A program made the translations under genes and the position numbers. DNA of 64,000 nt from Brevundimonas subvibrioides ATCC 15264 (lineage in GTDB: Bacteria > Pseudomonadota > Alphaproteobacteria > Caulobacterales > Caulobacteraceae). Under the pieces are notes generated by a model that worked only from the letters and a program-made list of their open reading frames with translations, had not been told where the DNA came from and did no database searches. Positions 1-9,522 of the stretch are shown here, piece after piece. The DNA is taken from NCBI RefSeq assembly GCF_000144605.1, contig NC_014375.1, positions 2,542,001 to 2,606,000 of the forward strand, written 5' to 3'. Within the stretch, counting starts at the first letter, position 1; each line of letters begins with the position of its first letter.

Positions 1-525
1 ACGCGGATCTTCTACACCATGGCCCGCGACGGCCTGCTGCCCCGCGCCTTCGCCGTGATCCATCCGAAGTTCCGCACGCCCTGGATCGGCACCATCCTGC
101 TGGGTCTGCTGATCGCCATCGCGGCGGCCTTCCTGCCGATCTCGATCCTGGGCGACCTGGTGTCGCTGGGCACGGCCACCGCCTTCTCGATCGTCTGCCT
201 GAGCGTGATCTTCCTGCGCATCAAGCACCCGGACATGCCCCGGCCCTTCAAGGTCCCCGGCGGCATCTTCACGGCGGTCCTGGGCATCCTGGCCTGCCTG
301 TTCCTGGCCAGCCAGAACCTGATCCCGATGTTCCAGCATGCCGCCGAGGACAACCCCCTGCCGCTGATGCTGCTGGGTGGCTACGCCGCCGTCGGCGCGG
401 TCATCTATGCCGCCTACGGCTTCTGGAACTCCAAGCTGGCCAAGGGCATCGACATCACCGAGGAGACCACCATGTCCTCCCCGGCCGAGGCCATGGGCAC
501 CGGCGTCGACAACCAGAAGGACTGA
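1..525 (+). CDS. APC-family amino-acid permease, C-terminal part
   Basis: The frame is open at the left edge, so the N-terminal two thirds of this transporter lie outside the window. What remains is about 174 residues. It begins at the RIFYTMARDGLLP motif typical of the CAT (cationic amino acid transporter) branch of the APC superfamily, near the loop after TM8. Four hydrophobic helices follow (about residues 28-46, 52-70, 90-105 and 121-142), then a short acidic cytoplasmic tail. It is an inner-membrane amino-acid importer or exchanger; the substrate cannot be told from this piece. A strong hairpin terminator lies about 20 bp after the stop, so it is the last gene of its transcript. Confidence 0.85.
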   Translation, partial: TRIFYTMARDGLLPRAFAVIHPKFRTPWIGTILLGLLIAIAAAFLPISILGDLVSLGTATAFSIVCLSVIFLRIKHPDMPRPFKVPGGIFTAVLGILACLFLASQNLIPMFQHAAEDNPLPLMLLGGYAAVGAVIYAAYGFWNSKLAKGIDITEETTMSSPAEAMGTGVDNQKD

Positions 526-546
526 GTTCCTCAGCCCTCAACGACG

Positions 547-576
547 AAAGGCCCGGGAGCAATCCCGGGCCTTTTG
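547..576 (+). terminator. Rho-independent terminator after the permease
   Basis: A 12 bp GC-rich stem (AAAGGCCCGGGA / TCCCGGGCCTTT) with a 4-nt loop, ending in a short T run. It sits directly after the permease stop codon. Confidence 0.85.
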
Positions 577-590
577 CTTTGTCTGGTGTC

Positions 591-693
591 CCGCGCTCAG
601 GCAGCGAGCGACCGCGTCGCGCGCGTTAGCGCCCCTCCAAGGTTGCGCTCAGGCAGCGAGGCTCCGCGAGCCGAGCGTTAGCGCGCTTCAAGG
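591..693. repeat. Two tandem copies of a ~50 bp palindromic intergenic repeat (REP-like)
   Basis: Two units (about 591-642 and 643-693) share GCGCTCAGGCAGCGAG at the left and GCGTTAGCGC plus CAAGG at the right. Each can fold because GCGCT pairs with AGCGC. The inner arms differ: the first has CGACCGCGTCG, the second GCTCCGCGAGC. Two more copies flank the sequence after hfsD at about 37155-37197 (inverted, first type) and 37254-37296 (second type). The element lies between the permease terminator and the 3' end of the tRNA gene. It looks like a dispersed REP-type element; no transposase is nearby. Confidence 0.75.
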
Positions 694-697
694 ATGA

Positions 698-782
698 TGG
701 TGCGGATGAGAGGACTCGAACCTCCACATCTTGCGATGCCAGAACCTAAATCTGGTGCGTCTACCAGTTTCGCCACATCCGC
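698..782 (-). tRNA. tRNA-Leu (anticodon TAG)
   Basis: Read on the minus strand, an 85-nt cloverleaf with acceptor stem GCGGATG/CATCCGC, D-arm with TGGTAGAC, anticodon stem CCAGA/TCTGG around loop TTTAGGT (anticodon TAG at 746-748), a long class II variable arm, T-arm GGTTCGAGTCC and an encoded CCA end at 698-700. The class II variable arm and the anticodon identify leucine (CUA and other CUN codons). It lies opposite the motB leader. Confidence 0.97.
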
Positions 783-901
783 ACTGGGCGGTGGGTTTAG
801 GGGCAAGTGGTCGCGGCGACAACCGCCCTGTCGGCAACGCGGCCTTAACCTTGATCGACCACGGTCCGGTATCGTTGTCCGGGGCCTGTGCCATGTCGTC
901 C

Positions 902-1798
902 ATGAGTGATCGTCCGATCCTCATCAAGAAGGTCAAGAAGGTCGTCGGCGGTGGACACCACGGCGGCGCCTGGAAGGTCGCCTATGCGGACTTCGTGACC
1001 GCGATGATGGCCTTCTTCCTGCTGATGTGGCTGATCAACACGACCGACCCGGAACAGAAGCGCGGCATCGCCGAGTATTTCGCCCCCGCCAGCGTGTCGC
1101 AGACGACCTCGGGCTCGGGCGGCATCCTGGGCGGCACCTCGCTGGGCGAGGACGGCTCCAAGAGCTCCGGCTCCATGTCGGTCCTGGAACAGCAGGCCCC
1201 CGAGGCTCCCGAGGACGCGCCCGAGGACGTCGGCACCAACGCCAACCTGGCCGCCGCCTCCGAGGAGGAACTGCGCCAGGAGATCGCCGCGCGCGAGGCC
1301 GCGGAGTTCGCCTCCGCCGCCGAATCCCTGCGCCAGGCCATGCAGCGCATGCCCGAACTGGCGGAACTGTCCAAACAGCTGATCATCGACCAGACGCCCG
1401 AGGGCCTGCGCATCCAGCTCGTCGATCAGGAAGGCCGCTCGATGTTCGACCAGAACTCGGCCCGCCCCAATGCCCGCGCCCAGGTCCTGCTGCGGGCCAT
1501 CGCCGGGGTCGTGAACCGGCTGCCGAACCGCATCTCCATCTCGGGCCACACCTCGGCCGTCGCGGGCTCGGGTCGCGCCTCGGTCGCCACCGACTGGCCC
1601 CTGTCCGCCAACCGCGCGGACGCCTCGCGCGCCATCCTCCAGGCCGCCGGGGTCGACGCCGACCGGGTCTACTCCGTGGCGGGCAAGGCGGGCTCCGATC
1701 CGCTGTATCCCGACGACCCCTCGCTGGCCGGAAATCGCCGCATCGCCATCGTCCTGCTGCGCGAGGCTCCGGTCCTGCCCACGGACACCAGCCTGTGA
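902..1798 (+). CDS. motB: MotB, flagellar motor stator protein
   Basis: 298 residues from the ATG at 902; an ATG at 893 is equally possible, and any start further upstream would run into the tRNA gene. The N-terminus has the MotB signature: a basic cytoplasmic segment, then AYADFVTAMMAFFLLMW, with the proton-channel aspartate at residue 30 at the start of the single membrane helix. A Ser/Glu/Ala-rich linker (about 80-150) leads to an OmpA-like peptidoglycan-binding domain (about 160-290) with ISISGHTSA and the NRRI motif. It anchors the stator to the wall and, with MotA, conducts protons. motA is not adjacent, as in Caulobacter, where the two genes are separate. Confidence 0.95.
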   Translation: MSDRPILIKKVKKVVGGGHHGGAWKVAYADFVTAMMAFFLLMWLINTTDPEQKRGIAEYFAPASVSQTTSGSGGILGGTSLGEDGSKSSGSMSVLEQQAPEAPEDAPEDVGTNANLAAASEEELRQEIAAREAAEFASAAESLRQAMQRMPELAELSKQLIIDQTPEGLRIQLVDQEGRSMFDQNSARPNARAQVLLRAIAGVVNRLPNRISISGHTSAVAGSGRASVATDWPLSANRADASRAILQAAGVDADRVYSVAGKAGSDPLYPDDPSLAGNRRIAIVLLREAPVLPTDTSL

Positions 1799-1921
1799 AG
1801 ATGTCGCGCCGGATCAGCTCCGGCGCGAACGGCCTTGCGGCGCAGGCCGGAATGACGCCAAATCAACCCATGACGCCTTGCCTGCCCTCGATGATCGTCC
1901 AACCGATGCGGACGCCCTGAC

Positions 1922-2656
1922 GTGACGCAGCATGTTCCCACGCGTCAGCTGCGCTTTTTCATGACGGCGGTCGCCCCCTGCCCCTATCTGCCGGGCATGA
2001 CCGAGCGGAAGGTGTTCGCCAACCTGCCCTTCTCGGACGGGGCCCACGTCAACGACGAGCTGACCCACGCCGGCTTCCGCCGCAGCCAGAACATCGCCTA
2101 TCGCCCGGCCTGCGAGGGCTGCGACGCCTGCATCTCCGTCCGCCTGCCGGTGCCGGAGTTCGAGCCGTCGCGCGGACACCGCAAGATCCTGAGCCGCAAC
2201 GCCGACCTGTCGCGCGACCTGGTCGAGGCGGAGGCCACGCAGGAGCAGTTCGCCCTGCTGAAACGCTATCTCGAGACCCGCCACCCCGGCGGCGGCATGA
2301 CCGACATGACCTGGCCGGACTATATCGCCATGGTCGAGGACACGGCGGTCCGGACCCACCTGATCGAATACCGCCTGCCCTCGACCGACGAAGGCCCCGG
2401 CGACCTGGTCGCGGTCACCCTGTGCGACCTGCTCTCGGACGGGCTGTCGATGGTCTACAGCTTTTTCGATCCCGCCCTGAGCAAGCGCTCGCTGGGCGTC
2501 TTCGCCATCCTGGACCACATCCGCCAGGCCCAGGGCGTGCGCCTGCCGTTCGTCTATCTGGGCTACTGGGTCGAGGGCTCGCCCAAGATGGACTACAAGG
2601 CCCAGTTCCGGCCGATGGAGGTCCTGAAGCCGCTCGGCTGGACCCGCATCGACTAG
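1922..2656 (+). CDS. bpt: Aspartate/glutamate leucyltransferase (N-end rule)
   Basis: 244 residues of the ATE1/Bpt family. It transfers leucine from Leu-tRNA to proteins with N-terminal Asp or Glu, marking them for ClpS/ClpAP degradation. The start is the GTG at 1922, because the resulting TQHVPTRQLRFF N-terminus is the conserved family opening; an ATG 39 bp later would cut it off. The cysteine cluster CEGCDACISVR is at about residues 61-71. The C-terminal GNAT-like domain includes the SMVYSFFDP segment and YLGYWVEGSPKMDYK. The family was first annotated as arginyltransferase (ate), but bacterial Bpt proteins of this type use leucine. The gene is convergent with eno. Confidence 0.9.
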   Translation: MTQHVPTRQLRFFMTAVAPCPYLPGMTERKVFANLPFSDGAHVNDELTHAGFRRSQNIAYRPACEGCDACISVRLPVPEFEPSRGHRKILSRNADLSRDLVEAEATQEQFALLKRYLETRHPGGGMTDMTWPDYIAMVEDTAVRTHLIEYRLPSTDEGPGDLVAVTLCDLLSDGLSMVYSFFDPALSKRSLGVFAILDHIRQAQGVRLPFVYLGYWVEGSPKMDYKAQFRPMEVLKPLGWTRID

Positions 2657-2660
2657 GCAG

Positions 2661-2683
2661 AAAAAGCGGACCCGAAGGTCCGC
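2661..2683 (-). terminator. Terminator of eno
   Basis: On the minus strand a stem GCGGACC/GGTCCGC with a short loop is followed by five T (the AAAAA at 2661-2665 on the plus strand). It lies just after the eno stop and in the short convergent gap with bpt. Confidence 0.85.
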
Positions 2684-2693
2684 GATCCGCCCC

Positions 2694-4049
<1,356 letters not shown>

Positions 4050-4054
4050 TCAGA

Positions 4055-4685
4055 TCAGGCGCAGCCCTCGACCAGCTGGATGGCCGGGCCGCCGACGTGG
4101 ACGATCTTCACCTTGCCGTCGTCACCGATCTCGTAGCGGATGCCGCGCGCGGCCGCGTCCTGCACATATTCGCCCGCCGTCGCCGGCGCGCCGACCTGCC
4201 AGACGAACAGGTCCTCGGCCGGGGGGGGGCGAATACTTGTGCGGCTGGGCCACGACCAGCGGGCCGTAGGCGGCCTTGATGGCGGCGGCGGTGTCACCCA
4301 CCCCGAAGCCGCGATCGGTCTTCAGCATCGACGGGTCGGCCACCGAGATGCGGCTCAGCACCCCCTCCTGGATCATGACCAGCACGCCTTCGGGAGCGCG
4401 GGCGGGCCGCCACTGGTCGCAGACCTCGGGCTCGGGCCCACCCACGGAGGCCGGGTTCGAATCGTCGCCCATGGCGGTGACCACCTCGGCGCGCATCATG
4501 CCGATCCGCAGCGCGCCATAGCCCTGGGCCGTCAGGACGTCGCCCGCCGGCGCGGCCGGCTCCATCGGTGCCGCTGCCACGGGTGTTTCGGGCGCGGGGG
4601 CCGAGGCGGGCTCCTGCGCGCTACAGGCGGCGAGGACCAGGGCCGTGGCGGCGACGGCAGTCGGGGATCGGATCATGAGGGGCAC
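4055..4685 (-). pseudogene. Putative lipoprotein gene interrupted by a +1 frameshift in a 9-C tract
   Basis: The N-terminal part starts at 4685 (or at the Met at 4676) with a lipoprotein signal ending in the lipobox LAAC, then a Pro/Ala/Glu linker and a globular part. After KYSPPP the frame runs into an unrelated GRGPVRLAGRR tail that stops at 4122. The natural continuation, AEDLFVWQVGAPATAGEYV, is in the next frame and ends at 4055. The switch falls exactly on a run of nine C on the coding strand (nine G at 4221-4229); with eight C the protein would be one ~209-residue chain. This is a recent frameshift, a sequencing error, or slippage-based on/off control. No known function is recognised. 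Confidence 0.75.
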
Positions 4686-4717
4686 TCCTTGAAGGATCGA
4701 TGCCTCATCAACGCACG

Positions 4718-4746
4718 AAAACGGCGCACGGGGGAACCGTGCGCCG
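4718..4746 (-). terminator. Terminator downstream of rpmF
   Basis: A 10 bp stem CGGCGCACGG/CCGTGCGCCG with a 5-nt loop. On the minus strand it is followed by TTTT (AAAA at 4718-4721 on the plus strand). It ends the leftward rpmF transcript about 75 bp after its stop. Confidence 0.75.
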
Positions 4747-4821
4747 CAAAACTCGTCGAACGCCTCCCGGCCCGGCCTGCGCGTTTCGCGCTCCGTCGGG
4801 CGGGATGAGAGACCCTGAGGT

Positions 4822-5004
4822 CTACTCTTCCTTGGGCGTCAGGACCTGACGGCCGCGATAGGTGCCGGTCTTCAGGTCGATGTGGTGCGACCGGCGCAGC
4901 TCGCCCGTGTCCTTGTCTTCGGTGTATGCATTGGTGCCCAGGGCATCGTGCGAACGCCGCATATTGCGACGCGAGGGCGATACTTTGCGCTTCGGAACAG
5001 CCAT
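4822..5004 (-). CDS. rpmF: 50S ribosomal protein L32
   Basis: 60 residues, the normal size of bL32. The basic N-terminus [20 protein letters not shown] is the family hallmark. There is no zinc-binding CxxC pair, so this is the C-minus form usual in alphaproteobacteria. It stands alone here rather than beside plsX. A hairpin terminator lies downstream. Confidence 0.98.
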   Translation of the reverse strand: MAVPKRKVSPSRRNMRRSHDALGTNAYTEDKDTGELRRSHHIDLKTGTYRGRQVLTPKEE

Positions 5005-5230
5005 GTCCGTCTCAATCTCAGGGTCGGGCGCAACGGATCGAAACCCGACAACGCGAAAACGAAATGCGGCGGCCCATCGGATGAGCCGCCTGCGAGCGGG
5101 GGCTTATGCCGGAGTCGGGCGGGATGTTCAAGGGGCAATGAGGCCGGCGGGATCTGATGGGCCGGACGATTTCGTGCCGGCTTGACCAGGAACCGTGCAA
5201 CATGGCGGCCAGTCCCAGCCCGGAGGGCGC

Positions 5231-5461
5231 ATGCCCGACCCTGAACCGCCCGCCGCCGATGTTGAAGGCGAGGCCGTCGTCGAGCTCGAGGATCTGGCGA
5301 CCCTGGATCTCGAGGCCTCCGTCGACGAAGTCATGACGGTCGTTCACTGGATCGAGGGCCATACCGGAGCGACCCCGCATGGACCGGAGCGAGCCGTGAC
5401 GATGCGGGAAGACGTCCCCCTGCCCAAGCCGGGCATCGCCGCCGCGCCTGCCCTGCCCTGA
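5231..5461 (+). CDS. Small acidic hypothetical protein
   Basis: 76 residues from the ATG at 5231, which has a good ribosome site (GGAGGG) 5 bp upstream; the frame stays open 36 bp further up, but that start has no such site. The composition is acidic (about 20 Asp/Glu, with VVELEDLATLDLEASVDEVM predicted helical), followed by a Pro/Ala-rich tail. There is no signal peptide and no known domain. It is oriented away from rpmF and convergent with the next gene. A chance open frame in GC-rich DNA cannot be excluded. Confidence 0.45.
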   Translation: MPDPEPPAADVEGEAVVELEDLATLDLEASVDEVMTVVHWIEGHTGATPHGPERAVTMREDVPLPKPGIAAAPALP

Positions 5462-5535
5462 CCGCCCGGTCTCCGTTGAACCGGCCGTCAGACGAAGGCC
5501 TCCATCGCGGAACGGCTGTGCCCGCGCCCACCCCC

Positions 5536-6294
5536 CTACCGGGGCACGGCCAGCATCGCCGCCGCCGCGCACCGCTGCCGCGCCTCGGCGGGACCATAGG
5601 TTTCCGTCACACCGTCATCGAGCAGGCCATTCAGCGCCAGACGGACCGTGTCGCTGTTGGCGGCCAGCGGACTGCCGCACGCTTCGCGCGTCGCTGCCGC
5701 CGTCGGGCCCCGCGCGCGCGTTCCCGTCAGGGCGCTTTCACACCAGGCCGATGCGTCGGTCCGGAGCGCCTGGCGGCACGGGCTGTCCTCGGGCGGCGGG
5801 ACCGATGCCGGCGTCGCCGACGCCGATGTCGGCCGCGCAGCCCCGGGTGACGCCGGCTCCGCCCGAAGTTTCGGCAGGCTGAACTGGAGGATGAGCCCGC
5901 CCGCGGCCACCGCCATGGCCAGGACCGCCAGTCTCAGAAGATTGGCCGCCAGAGCGCTCCGGCGGCGCGGGCGATCGGGACGGGCGCCGGCCCCGGCGTC
6001 CGGTGCCGCCGCCGCAGGCGCGCTCGCGGCCCGGACGGCCAGCGCCCGCTCCAGGTCATCGCGATACAGGGCCTGATACCCGAGCGTATCCAGGAACCCG
6101 CGCACGTCGGCGGGATAGCGGGCGTCGGCGACGCTCCGGATCTGCAGGGCTGTCATCGGGGCGTTCGCGGCCTGTCGCTCCCGCGCCTCCCGCTCCACCG
6201 GGCCCAGGCCCTGGTCATACGCCTGGATCAGGGAGGCCAGGCGCTGACGAAGGTGGGGCGGCAACGGAACAGGCGGCGGACTTCGGGACAACAT
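5536..6294 (-). CDS. Uncharacterised single-pass membrane protein
   Basis: 252 residues from the ATG at 6294; an alternative start at 6333 adds 13 residues. The cytoplasmic N-terminal half (about 1-85) is helical, charged and Arg/Ala rich. A basic stretch DRPRRR leads into one membrane helix (about residues 119-139, LLRLAVLAMAVAAGGLILQ). A Pro/Ala/Ser linker and a C-terminal domain with four cysteines (in segments like SPCRQAL, SAWCESAL, REACGSP and RQRCAAA) would be periplasmic, and these could form two disulfides. I do not recognise the family. It lies downstream of der on the same strand and could be its last cistron. Confidence 0.6.
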   Translation of the reverse strand: MLSRSPPPVPLPPHLRQRLASLIQAYDQGLGPVEREARERQAANAPMTALQIRSVADARYPADVRGFLDTLGYQALYRDDLERALAVRAASAPAAAAPDAGAGARPDRPRRRSALAANLLRLAVLAMAVAAGGLILQFSLPKLRAEPASPGAARPTSASATPASVPPPEDSPCRQALRTDASAWCESALTGTRARGPTAAATREACGSPLAANSDTVRLALNGLLDDGVTETYGPAEARQRCAAAAMLAVPR

Positions 6295-6386
6295 CGGGAC
6301 CGGACAGCGATACGCGCGCCCTTGGACTGGCACTCAAGCCATACGCTTTCGTAGGCCTAACGCTCCCGAACGACCGGTCCCGGGGC

Positions 6387-8000
6387 CTATTTCTTGGGCA
6401 GGTGCTTCTGGCCCGTCCGCACGCGGCCCGACCGCGACACCTGACGCGCGCCGCCCCGGGCGCCCTTCTGGACCGCCACCGACGACCCGGCCTTCTTGGA
6501 CGCCGAGTTCTTCACCGCGCCGATGATGCGGGGCTTGGCGACGCGGGTCTTCTTCTGCTCCAGCGCCTTGCCGGGCAGGTGGGATTCCTCCTCGGCCTTC
6601 TTGCGGACCGCGCGGGGTGCGGTCTTGGCGTCGCCCTTGTAGCGTTCGGGGCCGGACTTGGCGCCGCCCGAGGCATAGGGGTTCTCCGACCCGCCCTTGA
6701 TGGTCAGGCGCAGCGGCGTGCCCGGCAGGTCGAAGCTCTCGCGCAGGCTGTTGGTCAGGTAGCGGATATAGTGCTCCGGCAGGGACGCGGCGCGGCTGGC
6801 GAACAGCACGAAGGTCGGCGGGCGAGCCTTCGTCTGGGCCATGTATTTCGTCTTGATCCGCTTGCCGTCCACGGCGGGGGGCGGATGCCTCTGGGTCGCC
6901 ATGGACAGCCAGTCGTTCAGGTCCTTGGTCTTGACCTTGACCGACCAGGTCGCATGCGCCTTCAGCACCGCGGGCATCAGCCGGTCGACGCCGCGCCCTG
7001 AATGGGCCGACAGGGCGACGAAGGGTGATCCGCGCAGCTGGGGCAGCTTGTCGTCGGCCATCCGCGTCAGGTCGGCCAGCTTGGCCTGCGGGTTCTCTTC
7101 CAGATCCCATTTGGCGGCGACATAGACCAGCGCCCGGCCCTCGCGCTCGACCAGATCGGCCAGCTGCAGGTCCTGGACGTCGAAGGCGTTGTCCTTGTCC
7201 ATCACCAGCACGACGACCTCGGCATAGGTGATGGCGCGGATGGTGTCGGCGACCGACAGCTTCTCCAGCTTCTCCTGCACCCGCGCCTTGCGGCGCATCC
7301 CGGCGGTATCGACCAGGCGGATGTTCTGGCCCTCGTACTCCCAGTCGACCGAGATGGAATCGCGCGTGATCCCGGCCTCGGGCCCCGTCAGCAGCCGGTC
7401 CTCGCCGATCAGGTGATTGATGAGCGTCGACTTGCCGGCGTTCGGGCGGCCGATGATGGCGATGCGGATCGGCTTGTCCGGCTCGTCGATCTCCTCAATG
7501 AAGATGTCGACCGAGGCGTCGCGGATGGCGGCGTACAGGTCGGCCATCCCCTCGCCGTGCTCGGCCGAGATGGCGACCGGCTCGCCGAAGCCCAGGGCGT
7601 GCGCCTCCCCCACCCCGCCGCCGCTCTCGCGGCTCTCGGCCTTGTTGGCCAGCAGGATGACGGGCTTGTGCTGCTTGCGCAGACGCTCGGCGAAGATGCG
7701 GTCCAGCGAGGTCACGCCCTCGCGCGCGTCCATCATGAACAGGATCAGGTCGCCGTCTTCCAGCGCCAGCTCGGTCTGCTCGCGCATCCGGCTTTCCAGG
7801 CTGTCGTCGCTGACGTCCTCGTACCCCGCCGTGTCGATCAGCGTCAGGTCCATGTCGCCGATACTGCCCTCGGCATAGCGCCGGTCGCGGGTCACGCCCG
7901 GGCGATCGTCGACGAGCGCGAGGCGCTTGCCGACAAGCCGGTTGAACAGTGTCGACTTGCCCACATTGGGGCGGCCGACGATGGCGAGCTTCAGTGCCAT
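6387..8000 (-). CDS. der: Ribosome biogenesis GTPase Der (EngA)
   Basis: 537 residues. Two GTPase domains in tandem, each with a P-loop (GRPNVGKST near residue 8 and GRPNAGKST near 190), a switch/DTAG motif and an NKAE/AKWD-type guanine-specificity motif, followed by the KH-like domain ending about residue 450 (SLRESFDLPGTPLRL). It acts in maturation of the 50S subunit. The C-terminal ~75 residues form a Lys/Arg/Ala-rich, probably disordered tail longer than in most Der proteins. It is the third gene of a yfgM-bamB-der run, the same order as in E. coli. Confidence 0.97.
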   Translation of the reverse strand: MALKLAIVGRPNVGKSTLFNRLVGKRLALVDDRPGVTRDRRYAEGSIGDMDLTLIDTAGYEDVSDDSLESRMREQTELALEDGDLILFMMDAREGVTSLDRIFAERLRKQHKPVILLANKAESRESGGGVGEAHALGFGEPVAISAEHGEGMADLYAAIRDASVDIFIEEIDEPDKPIRIAIIGRPNAGKSTLINHLIGEDRLLTGPEAGITRDSISVDWEYEGQNIRLVDTAGMRRKARVQEKLEKLSVADTIRAITYAEVVVLVMDKDNAFDVQDLQLADLVEREGRALVYVAAKWDLEENPQAKLADLTRMADDKLPQLRGSPFVALSAHSGRGVDRLMPAVLKAHATWSVKVKTKDLNDWLSMATQRHPPPAVDGKRIKTKYMAQTKARPPTFVLFASRAASLPEHYIRYLTNSLRESFDLPGTPLRLTIKGGSENPYASGGAKSGPERYKGDAKTAPRAVRKKAEEESHLPGKALEQKKTRVAKPRIIGAVKNSASKKAGSSVAVQKGARGGARQVSRSGRVRTGQKHLPKK

Positions 8001-8032
8001 GTCGGCCTTCTAGCGTAATTCGACGTGAAAGG

Positions 8033-9487
8033 TCAGCGGATGCTGACCAGTTCACCGTCGTCGGTCAGAACATAAAGCGCGCCGTTGTAGGCGGCCGGGG
8101 CGATATAGGCGGGCGCGCCCAGCGACAGGCTGGCGGTCTGCAGGCCGGTCTTCGGATCGAAGGCCACGGCGTTGCCGTCCGAATTGACCAGGATCAGCCG
8201 GTTCGACGCCAGGATCGGACCCGACCACTCCGGGCGCACCGTGCGGTCGAAGAAGCCCAGGAAGCCGCCTTCCTGGCGGATCAGGCCGTCGTTCAGGTCG
8301 CGCGTCCAGTAGACGGCCCCCGTCTCGCGGTTGACCAGGGTCAGCTCGCCGGACTTGGACACCACATAGACCACGTCGCCCGCGGGCAGAGGCGCGTTGA
8401 CGCCCGCGATCGGCAGCGACCATTTCGGCTGGCCGGTGCGGATGTCCATGGCCTGCATCACGCCCGAGTGGCCGACGGCATAGACGAAGCCCCGGCTGAT
8501 GACCGGACGTCCGGCGATGTCGCGAACTTCCGACAGGGCGCTGGTGCGGCTGGTGCGCGACAGGACCTGCTGCCAGACGGCCTGGCCGTTGCCGGCGCGC
8601 AGGGCGACCACTTCGCCGGACGAGAAGGGCGCGATGACCGTCTCGCCGCTCACGGCCGGGCTGGAGGCGCGCATGATGCGGGCCGGCTCGACGATGCCGC
8701 GGTACGACCAGTCCTGCAGACCGGTCGCGGTGTTGAAGGCGATCAGCTGGTTGTCGACGTCGACGACATAGACGTGGTTGCCGGCGACCGTGGGCGCGCC
8801 GTGGATCGGCACGTCGACCGCGACGGTCCAGACCACCGCGCCGGTGGCCGCGTCCAGCGCCGACATGGTGCGATAGCCCGAGGCCACGAAGACCTTGCCG
8901 CCGCCGACGGCGACACCGCCGCCGAAACCGCCGGTCAGCTCGCCGGGACCGCCCACGCCGATGGAGGGAACGGGCAGGCCGAACAGGCTGGACCCGCCGC
9001 GAACCTCGCGGCCCTCCGGCTTGACGTCTACCTTCCAGACGACGTCGCCCGAGCCGGCATCGACGGCCGTGACGGTCGATTCGCCATCCATGACGAAGAC
9101 ACGCCCGCCGTCGGCCACGACCGGGGCCATGACCTGACGCGTCTTGCCCGACCCCGCGCCGATCTTGCGGCGCCAGGCGACGGTGAAGGTCGGCGCGGCG
9201 ATGACGTGCTCGATCGAGTTCGTCTCGGTGCCGCCCGGCAGGGGCCAGGCGGTGGCCGCGACCGGCCCCGGCAGGAAGAAATCACGCCCCGCCAGACCGG
9301 CGGAGGGCGCCAGCTGCTGTTCGAAGGTCAGGATGGAGATCCGCGTCCCCTCGGTCGCCGTCGCCTGGGGCGCGTCGTCCTGGCCCAGACCGAACGGCAG
9401 CACGCGCCGCACGGTCCCGCAGGACGCCAGTCCGGCAGCGAGCCCCACAACCAGGGCCGTCTTCAATGCGCGCGACACAGGGGTCAT
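8033..9487 (-). CDS. bamB: BamB-like outer-membrane assembly lipoprotein (PQQ-type beta-propeller)
   Basis: 484 residues from the ATG at 9487. The N-terminal signal ends in the lipobox LASC, so it should be a lipoprotein. The rest consists of repeated beta-propeller blades of the PQQ/YVTN kind, with recurring motifs such as VFVMDGESTVTAVDAGSGDVVW and NHVYVVDVDNQLIAFNTATG. In the BAM complex BamB supports insertion of outer-membrane beta-barrels. The gene lies between a YfgM-like gene and der, the arrangement expected for bamB. The frame stays open far upstream, but that region overlaps the preceding gene and codes nothing sensible. Confidence 0.92.
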   Translation of the reverse strand: MTPVSRALKTALVVGLAAGLASCGTVRRVLPFGLGQDDAPQATATEGTRISILTFEQQLAPSAGLAGRDFFLPGPVAATAWPLPGGTETNSIEHVIAAPTFTVAWRRKIGAGSGKTRQVMAPVVADGGRVFVMDGESTVTAVDAGSGDVVWKVDVKPEGREVRGGSSLFGLPVPSIGVGGPGELTGGFGGGVAVGGGKVFVASGYRTMSALDAATGAVVWTVAVDVPIHGAPTVAGNHVYVVDVDNQLIAFNTATGLQDWSYRGIVEPARIMRASSPAVSGETVIAPFSSGEVVALRAGNGQAVWQQVLSRTSRTSALSEVRDIAGRPVISRGFVYAVGHSGVMQAMDIRTGQPKWSLPIAGVNAPLPAGDVVYVVSKSGELTLVNRETGAVYWTRDLNDGLIRQEGGFLGFFDRTVRPEWSGPILASNRLILVNSDGNAVAFDPKTGLQTASLSLGAPAYIAPAAYNGALYVLTDDGELVSIR

Positions 9488-9522
9488 CGGTGTTCCGGTC
9501 TTGAGGGGGCGGGTCGTCACGG

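Noticed and set aside
1804..1828. A terminator after motB
   Set aside because: A perfect 10 bp stem (TCGCGCCGGA/TCCGGCGCGA) exists, but there is no T run, so termination cannot be supported.
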